Positions 53,117 through 62,301 of a DNA stretch of 64,000 bases are shown in pieces; position 1 is the stretch's first letter, and each line of letters starts with the position of its first letter. The notes beneath the pieces were generated by a model, which saw only the letters and a program-made list of their open reading frames with translations, did not search any database and had not been told where the DNA came from. The position numbers and the translations under genes were made by a program. This DNA comes from Kofleriaceae bacterium (GTDB lineage Bacteria > Myxococcota_A > Polyangia > Haliangiales > Haliangiaceae): the NCBI GenBank assembly GCA_020633495.1, contig JACKDR010000002.1, positions 186,001 to 250,000 on the forward strand, written 5' to 3'.

Positions 53117-54303
53117 ACGACCCCGACGGCAGCGAGGTCGGCGCCGGGCGCGAGGACGACGACATGGCGGCCGCGCTCGTCGACCGCCTGTACCGGCTCG
53201 ACGCCGAGGTCGAGGCGGGGCGCGCGCCCGACGACGCGACGGACGCCGCCGACGACGAGGCGCTGGCCGGGCTGCGCATGGTGCGCGGCCTGGTGGCCCG
53301 GGTCCGCGACGAGGCGCCCGAGGTCGAGCCGCCGCAGGCGATGTCGGCGCGGCTGCTCCAGGCCGCGGCCGAGCACGCGCCCCGCAAGGCGCGCGCGGCG
53401 GCCGCCGGTCCTGGCTGTGGGCGCGCGTGCGCGGCTGGTTCGCGGCGGCGGCGGCGCACTGGGCTCGCCGCGGCGGCCACGGTCGTGGTCGTCGCCGGCG
53501 TCGGCAGCGCGCTGTACCTGCGCGGCAAGAGCCAGGTCGCCGAGCCGACGATCGACGAGCGACACGCCGGCGCGGCGCGAGGTTCCGACGAGCCGGGCGA
53601 TCGGTCCGCCGACGACACGCGCCGCCCGCGCGCCGCCGGCGCGGCGGCCGGCTCGGGCGTCGCCGCGCCGGTGGCGCCGGCCACGGCCGCGACGATCGAG
53701 GAGAAGGCGCCGGAGCGCGTCGACGAGGACGGCGTCGCCGACGACGGCAAGGCCGCGCCGCGCGAGGCGTCGCAGCCGGCGCCGGTCACGGGCAGCCGAG
53801 GCCACGGCGCGACCGCCGCCAAGCGCGAGGCCCCTGGCCCTCCGGCGGCGACAGCGGCGGCGCCGAGGACGGCGACCGCTGGGCCGAGGGGGTCCTGACC
53901 GACGACGTCCGGGACGAGGCCGACAAGCCCGCCGCCGCGCGGCCGGTCCGAGGCCGGCGGCGCAGCGGCGCCTGAGACCACCGGCGCGCCACCGCCCGCA
54001 CCCGCGCCGCCACCGCCGCCGCCGCCGCCGACCACGCAGAAGGCGCCGGCGAAGACCAAGTCCTCGGGGGGCGGCGGCGCCACCACGGGCACCACCTCGA
54101 CCAGCCAGGGCCAGGCGTCGCAGCCGACGCCGGCCGAGCTGGCGCGGCAGCTCACCCGCCAGGCCGTGACCGCGGCGCGGGCCGGCAACTGCGCGCTGGT
54201 CGAGACCCTGGGCGACCGGGTCCGCAAGCTCGACGCGACCTGGTACGCCAGCGGCTTCGCCAAGCAGCCCGACATCGTCGCCTGCCGGGCCAAGCGGAAC
54301 TGA
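53113..54303 (+). CDS. Probable anti-sigma factor, single-span membrane protein (indel-ridden)
   Basis: The gene starts at GTG overlapping the sigma-factor stop (GTGA). Start and stop are in the same frame 1191 bases apart, but that frame has an internal stop at 53896-53898 and two poor regions. Sensible protein switches frame near 53400-53455 (RSWLWARVRGWFAAAAAH in another frame), back for the membrane segment (GLAAAATVVVVAGVGSALYL), out again at about 53840-53950 (GGDSGGAEDGDRWAEGVLTD in the next frame) and back for the Pro-rich stretch and the C-terminal helix LARQLTRQAVTAARAGN and CALVETLGDRVRKLDATWY. Compensating indels are best explained by assembly error. N-terminal cytoplasmic acidic helices would hold the sigma factor; there is no zinc-binding HxxxCxxC. 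Confidence 0.65.
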
Positions 54304-54315
54304 CCCGGCGCGCGG

Positions 54316-54999
54316 TCACAGCAGTCGGAGCTGCGCGGTCTCGGCGGCGGCGCGGTCGCCGAGCAGATCGGCGAGGTACGGGTGCGGCCAGGACCGGCGG
54401 GCCTCGGGCGGCAGGTCGCCGTGGCGGGTGGCGTAGGCGCGGAGGAACCGGCGGGTGCCGTCGTTGACGTAGCCGCCGCCGGTGATGGCGCCGAACTGGT
54501 CGGCGTAACGGCGGCAGATGTCGGCGAACAGCTGGTCGCGGCGGTGCTTGGCGACCACCGAGGCGGCCGCGACCGCGGCGTGGCGCGACTCGCCGTCGTC
54601 GTGGGCCTCGAGCAGCGGGTAGCGGGCGCGCAGCGGCGCGAACATGCGCGCGCCGTCGGCGACCTGGCGATGGCAGCGCGGCGCGCCGTCGATCAGCCGC
54701 GCCGCGACCTCGCGCTCGAGGGCGTTGAGCTCGCCGCGCGCGACCCGGGCGTCGATGACGCCGACCTCGACGACCTCGACGGCGACGTGCACCGCGAGCT
54801 CGTGGACCCGGGCCTCGAGGTCGGCGCGGGTCTGGCGCGCGGCCTCGCCGGCGCCGTAGCTCTTGGAGTCGCGCAGCCCGGCGCGGGTCAGGGCGCGGGC
54901 GCCGGCGGTGTCGAGCACGACCGCGGCCAGCACCATCGGCCCGATCGCCGGGCCGCGGCCGGCCTCGTCGATGCCGAGGGTGCGGCGGCTGCGGCTCAC
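54316..54999 (-). CDS. rnhB: Ribonuclease HII
   Basis: 227 residues from GTG overlapping the previous stop (GTGA). Removes RNA from RNA-DNA hybrids. Seen: LGIDEAGRGPAIGPMVLAAV (first catalytic Asp-Glu pair), DSKSYG (family DSK), and AAVAAASVVAKHRRDQLF, then GGGYVNDGTRRFLRAY. The sequence between the second and third motifs diverges from the bacterial consensus, resembling archaeal/eukaryotic-type RNase HII. Last gene of the dynamin operon, although no functional link is known. Confidence 0.9.
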   Translation of the reverse strand: MSRSRRTLGIDEAGRGPAIGPMVLAAVVLDTAGARALTRAGLRDSKSYGAGEAARQTRADLEARVHELAVHVAVEVVEVGVIDARVARGELNALEREVAARLIDGAPRCHRQVADGARMFAPLRARYPLLEAHDDGESRHAAVAAASVVAKHRRDQLFADICRRYADQFGAITGGGYVNDGTRRFLRAYATRHGDLPPEARRSWPHPYLADLLGDRAAAETAQLRLL

Positions 55000-57911
55000 G
55001 TCGCCAGCCTCGCGGCGACGCCGTCGAGCGCGCGCCCGATGCCGACGTCGAGATCGTAGGCCGCGGCGTCGGCGACGGCGGCCCAGTGCTCGACCCGGCG
55101 CGCGACCGCCTCGAGCGCGGCGACGCCGGCGCGGGCCAGCGGCACCGCGATCTCGCGATCGAGGTCGGGCGCGCTGCGGACCAGCGCGTGGTAGGTCGGG
55201 TCCTCGGCGAGCTCGAGCCGCGGCAGGTCGTTGCGGAAGAACGACTCGACCCAGCCGCCCTCGAGGAAGCCGCGCAGGTAGGCCCGGGCCCGCGCGTAGA
55301 CCTCGGCGGTGACGATCTCGACCCGGTCCTCGCCGAGGCGGTGCAGATCGCCGCGGACGTCGACGCCGAGCCCGGCCGCGGCCTCGCCGGCGGCCGCGAC
55401 CGCCGCGGCGGCGTCGCCGCGCAGATCGGCGACGACGCGCGCCCGCGACGCCTCGAGCGCGGTCGCGAAGCCGTCGTCGAGCAGCGCGATCAGGTAGTCG
55501 CGATCGGCGGGGGTCGCGCTGTGGCTGCCGAACGGCAGGCGCCGCGGCCGCACCAGGTCGAGCACCTCGCGGGCGGCGCGCCGGTACAGCGCGGTCGACG
55601 CCTCGACCAGGGCGCGGCGCTCGCGCGCCACGACGTCGTCGACGAACGCCAGGGCGCGGTGGTCGACCGCGTCGGCGGCCTCGCGCAGCCGGGTCGCGGT
55701 CTCGCCCGCGGTCTGCCCGGCGGCGCCGACGACCGCGCGCGCCGAGGTCAGGACGATGCCCAGCCGGCGGGCGCAGGCGTCTCGCTTGAGCTGGCGGGCC
55801 TGGGTGAAGAACCGGGCCTCGAGGGCGCCGATCAGCGCCGCCCAGTTGCCGTCGTCGGCGCTGGCGTCGGGGGCGGCGCCGGGCCCGGCGGCGTCCTTCC
55901 AGGCCAGGGCGCGCCGCGCCGAGAACGGCACGATCACCTCGACCAGGCCGTCGAGCTCCTTGCTCAGGTACGGGATCAGCTCGGCCTCGTCGCTGGCCGA
56001 CAGCTGGTCGCGCTTGTTGAGGACGCCGAGGACGCGGCGACCCTCGTCGCGGATCTGGCGCAGCGCCTTGCGCTCGGACGCCTTGCCGCCCTGGGCCGCG
56101 GTGAACAGCCACACCACCGCGTCGGACCGCGCGATGAAGGCGCGCGCGGTGGCCTCGTGCTCGGGCAGGATCGAGTTCAGGCCCGGGGTGTCGACGATGT
56201 TGATGCGCTCGAGGTGGTCGAGGGGCAGCAGGATCTCGACGCGATCGACGTCGCGGGCGTCGTCGTCCGACAGCCCGCGCAGGCGCTCGAACAGCGGCTC
56301 CCACGCCAGGGTCTCGACGGCGCCGTCGCGGCGGATGATGCGGCCGCCGCGCTCGCGGCCGTAGCGCACGACGTTGATGGTCGCGGTCGTCGGGGTGATC
56401 CCGGTCGGCGCGACGTCGTGGCCGATGAACGCGTTGACGAACGACGACTTGCCGCTCGAGAACTCGCCCATCACCGTGACCAGCAGCGGGGTGTCGAGGT
56501 CGGCGGCGGCGCGCGCGACGTCGCCGACCAGGTGGCCGAGATCGGCGCGGGTCGCCAGCGCGGCGCCGAGGTCGTCGCAGATGCCGTGGATGTCGGCGGG
56601 ATCGACCGCGCCGGGGGCGTCGAGGCCGAGCTCGCGGGCGCGCGCCGCCGCCAGCACCGCGCGCACCGCCGGATCTGCCGGCGCCTGGCGCAGCGCCGCC
56701 AGCGCGGCGTCGGCGGCGCGCTTGCCCGCGGCGCGCTCGTCGCTCGCCTTCAGCTCGAGCCGCGCCATCACCACGCGCGCCGACAGCTCGTCGGTGGACG
56801 CCAGGGCCAGGCCCAGCATCGCGCGCGCGGCGTCGAGCTGGCCGGCGTCGAGCATGCCGAGCGCGCGCGCCACCAGCGCCCGCGGATCGCCCGGGTCGGC
56901 GGCGAGGACGTCGTTGGCGAACCGGACCGCGCGGCCGACGTCGCCGGCGCCGACCGCGACGTCGAGCGCGGTCCGCAGCGCCTCGGGCCCGGCGCCCAGC
57001 GCGACCGCGCGCTCGAGGCTGGCCAGCGCCGCGTCGTGGTTGCCGATCGCCCGGTGCGCCGCGGCGATCCGCGCGTGCAGCGCGGCGCGGCGCGGGTCGA
57101 GCTGCAGCGCCTGGAGGTACAGCTGGTGGGCGCCGGGCGCGTCGCGCTCGGCGAGCGCGGCGTCGCCGAGGCCGATCAGCGCCTCGAGGACCTCGGTGCG
57201 GCTGGCCGGCGAGTCGGCGGCCGACGCCAGATCCCGGGCGCGGCGGAAGTGCTCGGCCGCGGTCGCCGGCAGGCCGTCGCCGAGCGCGAGCTTGCCGAGC
57301 GCCAGGAACGCGACCGCGGGGGCGTCGTCGGCCTCGGCGGCGCGCTCGAGGTTGGCGCGCGCCTCCTCGGTGGCGGCGCGATCGTCGGCGATCAGCGCCT
57401 CGCCCAGCGCGGCGCGCACCAGCGCGTCGCCCGGGGTCTCGGCGGCGGCCTTGCGCAGCTCGCGGATCGCCTTGTCGGTGTCGCCCTTGCGCCGCCACGC
57501 CAGGCCCAGGCCCCGGTAGGCCTCGGCGAGCAGCGTGCGCTCGCCGGCGGCCTCGTCGACGGCGCGCTCCAGCGACGCGATCGCCTCGTCGAGCCGGCCC
57601 AGCGCCAGCGCGGCCTCGCCGTGGCCGACCAGACCCTCGGGATCGCCGGGCCGGAGCTTGAGCGCGCGCTCGAACGCGACGATCGCCAGCTCGGGCTCCT
57701 TGGTCTCGAGCCGGGCCGCGCCGAGGAGGATCCACGCCGGGCCGTGGTCGGCGCGCTCGCGCAGCAGCGCCTCGAGGATCTCGATCGCGGCGGGCGCGTC
57801 GCCGCCGTCGATCAGCGCGCGCGCGTGGATGACCTGCTCGCGGAAGTCGTCGAGCAGCAGCTCGTCGGCCAGGTCGCCCAGCCGGCGCTCGATGCGCGAC
57901 CACAGGGACAG
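54996..57911 (-). CDS. TPR-dynamin fusion GTPase
   Basis: 971 residues if started at CTG 57911. Residues 1-450 are TPR helices (IEILEALLRERADHGPAWIL, AIVAFERALKLRPGDPEG, HQLYLQALQLDPRRAALHAR, ASLERAVALGAGPEALRT). Then a dynamin-type G domain: G1 GEFSSGKSS (about 484-492), switch I GITPTTATI, G3 DTPGLNS, G4 NKRD. A long helical C-terminal stalk follows without an obvious membrane hairpin. No ATG, GTG or TTG occurs in frame between 57420 and the upstream gene's stop, yet TPR sequence continues to LSLWSRIERRLGDLADELLL; CTG at 57911, with GGAG 7 bases before it, is the probable start. Directly follows the other dynamin gene. Bacterial dynamins bend or fuse membranes. Confidence 0.85.
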   Translation of the reverse strand: MSLWSRIERRLGDLADELLLDDFREQVIHARALIDGGDAPAAIEILEALLRERADHGPAWILLGAARLETKEPELAIVAFERALKLRPGDPEGLVGHGEAALALGRLDEAIASLERAVDEAAGERTLLAEAYRGLGLAWRRKGDTDKAIRELRKAAAETPGDALVRAALGEALIADDRAATEEARANLERAAEADDAPAVAFLALGKLALGDGLPATAAEHFRRARDLASAADSPASRTEVLEALIGLGDAALAERDAPGAHQLYLQALQLDPRRAALHARIAAAHRAIGNHDAALASLERAVALGAGPEALRTALDVAVGAGDVGRAVRFANDVLAADPGDPRALVARALGMLDAGQLDAARAMLGLALASTDELSARVVMARLELKASDERAAGKRAADAALAALRQAPADPAVRAVLAAARARELGLDAPGAVDPADIHGICDDLGAALATRADLGHLVGDVARAAADLDTPLLVTVMGEFSSGKSSFVNAFIGHDVAPTGITPTTATINVVRYGRERGGRIIRRDGAVETLAWEPLFERLRGLSDDDARDVDRVEILLPLDHLERINIVDTPGLNSILPEHEATARAFIARSDAVVWLFTAAQGGKASERKALRQIRDEGRRVLGVLNKRDQLSASDEAELIPYLSKELDGLVEVIVPFSARRALAWKDAAGPGAAPDASADDGNWAALIGALEARFFTQARQLKRDACARRLGIVLTSARAVVGAAGQTAGETATRLREAADAVDHRALAFVDDVVARERRALVEASTALYRRAAREVLDLVRPRRLPFGSHSATPADRDYLIALLDDGFATALEASRARVVADLRGDAAAAVAAAGEAAAGLGVDVRGDLHRLGEDRVEIVTAEVYARARAYLRGFLEGGWVESFFRNDLPRLELAEDPTYHALVRSAPDLDREIAVPLARAGVAALEAVARRVEHWAAVADAAAYDLDVGIGRALDGVAARLAT

Positions 57912-57912
57912 G

Positions 57913-59810
<1,898 letters not shown>

Positions 59811-59811
<1 letters not shown>

Positions 59812-60716
59812 CAGAACACCGCCAGGATGCCGGCGACCTGCTTGTCGACCTCGTCGGCGGTCGGGCGACCGGCGGGGTCGGCGCCGGTGGCGGCCGCGTA
59901 GAAGGCGCCGTCGGCGAAGACGCGGAGGGCCTGGACCCGCTTGGGCAGGTACGGGTGCGAGCGGAACAGCTCGGCGTAGCGGCCGAAGCCCTTCTTGGTG
60001 TCGGGCAGCTGCTCGAGGTAGTCCTGCAGGTTGAACGTCGCGCCGCGGTCGAGGCCGAGCTCGAGCTTGACCAGGGTGCCGAGCGTGACCTCGAGGTCCT
60101 TGCAGGCCAGCAGCGCGGCGCGGTCGCACGAGATCTCGGCGCGGCGCGACCACGCCTGCAGCGCCATGATCGCGGGCTGGACGATCCAGCGCACGAAGAA
60201 GAACGCCGACTGGGTCAGGTAGTGCAGCGCGGTGGCGTACAGGACGTGGCCGTTCTGGACGTGGCCGAGCTCGTGGCCGATCGCCGCGACCAGCTCGGCG
60301 TCGTCGAGCTGGTCGGCGAGCTGCGCGTTGACGACGATGTACGGGGCGTCGTCCGTGCCGAGCGCGCGGGCCCGCAGGCTCCACGTCGTCGGCGCCGCGT
60401 AGACCGGCGGTAGCCGCATGCGCAGCGCGTCGGCGGCGGCGCGCGCGGCGACGTGGACGCGCGGGAACTGCTGGTCGGTGACCTTGACCGCGCTGCCGAG
60501 CAGCTCGGCGCGGGCGACGTCGCGCCACAGCCGGGTCGTGCCCTCCAGCGCCATCGTCACCGGGCGCGCGCTCGACAGCGTCCGCCGCACCTTGCGCTCG
60601 CCCACGTACGCGTAGGCGGAACCGTCGCGGGCCCGCACCGCGGCCTGGCCGCGCCGTTCCTGGACGTAGCGCGCGAAGTCGAAGTCGACGCCGGCGGTCA
60701 TGCCGGCAGTATACAT
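59811..60716 (-). CDS. M48-family metallopeptidase
   Basis: 301 residues. Zinc motif HELGHVQNGH with a third ligand in RRAEISCDRAALL, the M48 (Ste24/HtpX-like) arrangement. Only one moderately hydrophobic stretch lies after the motif (LTQSAFFFVRWIVQPAIMAL), so membrane association is monotopic at most, unlike four-span HtpX. Two starts are possible, ATG 60716 (6 bases after the upstream stop) and ATG 60701; the sequence TATACT at the first makes the second imaginable as a leaderless start. Sits between the flippase-like gene and the dynamin pair. M48 enzymes often process or clear membrane proteins. Confidence 0.9.
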
Positions 60717-60722
60717 GCGGGA

Positions 60723-61751
60723 TCAGCCGGCGCCCGGCGCGCCGGGTGGCGTGTCGTCGCTGCCGCCGGCGCCGTCGGGGCCCCCGGCCGCGGCGGCGGC
60801 CTCGGCCTCGGCGGACGGGGCGCGCCGCCGCGCCGCCGCCATCGCGATCACGCCGAGGCCGACCGCGAACCACAGCGTGGCCAGCCGGGTCAGGATCGTC
60901 GCCGCCGCGGCGGTCGCGGTGTCGACGCCGTGCGAGCCCTGCACCAGCAGCACGGTCATGGCGCCCTCGGTGACGCCGAGGCCGCCGGGCAAGAACGACA
61001 GCGCCCCGGCGATCGTCGTCGACGCGTAGATCAACATCGCCAGGCCGAACGGCACCGCGGTGCCGGGAAACGCCGACACGATCAGCGCGAAGCCCAGGCA
61101 CTCGCACAGCCACGCCGCCGCCGACAGCGTCGTCGACCACGACAGCACGGCGGGTCGGCTCAGCGCGGCGAGCCCGGCGACGGCCTCGTGGACGCGGTCG
61201 CGGAAGCGGCGCAGCGGCCGGGGCCGGGTCACCAGCTCGCCGAGCCGGTAGGCCAGCGCCGGCCACGCCAGCACCAGCAGGCCGAGCCCGACCACGGCGC
61301 CGGCGCCGATGACGAGCTCGACCGCGACCCCGTACATCGCGACGCCGACCACCGCGAGCAGCAGCAGCGCCAGCAGGTCGGCGACCCGCTCGGCGATCAC
61401 CACCGGCGCGGTCCGCGCCACCGGGACCCCGTGCAGCGTGCGCAGCAGGTAGCTCTTGACCAGCTCGCCGACCTTGCCCGGCGTGATCGCCAGCGCGAAC
61501 CCGGCGACGAACACCAGCGCGCTGTCGCCGACCGGGACGTCGACGTCGCGGTCGCGCAGCAGCAGGTGCCAGCGCACGAAGCGCAGCAGGTAGTTGCCGA
61601 CCGCCAGGCCCAGCGCCGCGGCCAGGGCCCACCAGCCGAAGCCGCCGAGGCGATCCCCGACCGAGCGCACGTCGGACGCCACCGACACCACCGCGAACAC
61701 CAGCACGGCGGCGATCAGGACGGTCAGGGGCCCTCGGGCGCCGCGCGGCAC
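60723..61751 (-). CDS. Flippase-like (UPF0104/LPG synthase TM) integral membrane protein
   Basis: 342 residues from GTG 61751. Seven or eight hydrophobic segments, with family marks FALAITPGKVGELVKSYLLRT, VVIAERVADLLALLLL and GALSFLPGGLGVTEGAMTVLL; the PGxxGxxE repeats identify the lysylphosphatidylglycerol-synthetase-TM/UPF0104 family, which flips lipids or lipid-linked sugars. No catalytic synthase domain is attached. A disordered Ala/Pro/Gly C-terminus ends the protein. First gene of the operon with the M48 peptidase and two dynamins, all on the minus strand. Confidence 0.88.
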   Translation of the reverse strand: MPRGARGPLTVLIAAVLVFAVVSVASDVRSVGDRLGGFGWWALAAALGLAVGNYLLRFVRWHLLLRDRDVDVPVGDSALVFVAGFALAITPGKVGELVKSYLLRTLHGVPVARTAPVVIAERVADLLALLLLAVVGVAMYGVAVELVIGAGAVVGLGLLVLAWPALAYRLGELVTRPRPLRRFRDRVHEAVAGLAALSRPAVLSWSTTLSAAAWLCECLGFALIVSAFPGTAVPFGLAMLIYASTTIAGALSFLPGGLGVTEGAMTVLLVQGSHGVDTATAAAATILTRLATLWFAVGLGVIAMAAARRRAPSAEAEAAAAAGGPDGAGGSDDTPPGAPGAG

Positions 61752-61842
61752 GTCGCGGTTCTAGCAGAATCGCGGCGGTCCCGGGCCGGGAGCGGCGCCG
61801 CGAGCCCGGGTGCGACGCCGCGCCGGCACCCGCCCGGGGCCA

Positions 61843-61871
61843 TTGACCCGCGCGGCGCGGGCCCCTAGCCT
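61843..61871 (+). promoter_or_regulatory. Promoter of the CheY-like gene
   Basis: TTGACC, 17 bases, TAGCCT. The ATG at 61881 is 9 bases after the -10 without a Shine-Dalgarno sequence, so the message is likely leaderless or nearly so. Confidence 0.5.
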
Positions 61872-61880
61872 CAAGATCCG

Positions 61881-62261
61881 ATGACGAAGGGTACCCCCTC
61901 GACCACCATCCTCGTGGTGGATGACGATCCCGAGATCGTCTCCATGGTGAGCCTCCGGTTGTCGAAGCGGGGCTACAACATCCTCACCGCCACCGACGGC
62001 AACGCCGCGGTCGAGACCGCCAAGCGCGAGCTGCCGGCGCTGATCATCCTCGACGTCATGATGCCCGGTCGCAACGGCTGGGAGGTGACGCGCACGCTGC
62101 GCCACGACCCGGTGACCGAGAAGATCAAGATCGTGATGCTCACCGCCATCGGCGAGCAGATCAACGAGATGACCTCGCCGCTGTACGGCGCCGACGCGCA
62201 CATCGACAAGCCGTTCGACTTCAGCGTCCTCGAGAAGACGATCGCCGACCTGGTCGGCTAG
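61881..62261 (+). CDS. Single-domain response regulator (CheY-like)
   Basis: 126 residues, a stand-alone receiver. Acidic triad DDD at 14-16, phosphoacceptor Asp58 in IILDVMMPGRNG, Thr in MLTAIGE and Lys in DAHIDKPF are all present, so it should be phosphorylated. It has no output domain and would work by protein contact or as a phosphate relay. It is divergent from the dynamin operon and convergent with the FHA gene; the cognate kinase is not in the window. Confidence 0.94.
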   Translation: MTKGTPSTTILVVDDDPEIVSMVSLRLSKRGYNILTATDGNAAVETAKRELPALIILDVMMPGRNGWEVTRTLRHDPVTEKIKIVMLTAIGEQINEMTSPLYGADAHIDKPFDFSVLEKTIADLVG

Positions 62262-62301
62262 CGGCGGTCGCGGCGGTCGGCACGCGTGGCGCGCCGGCCC
62301 G

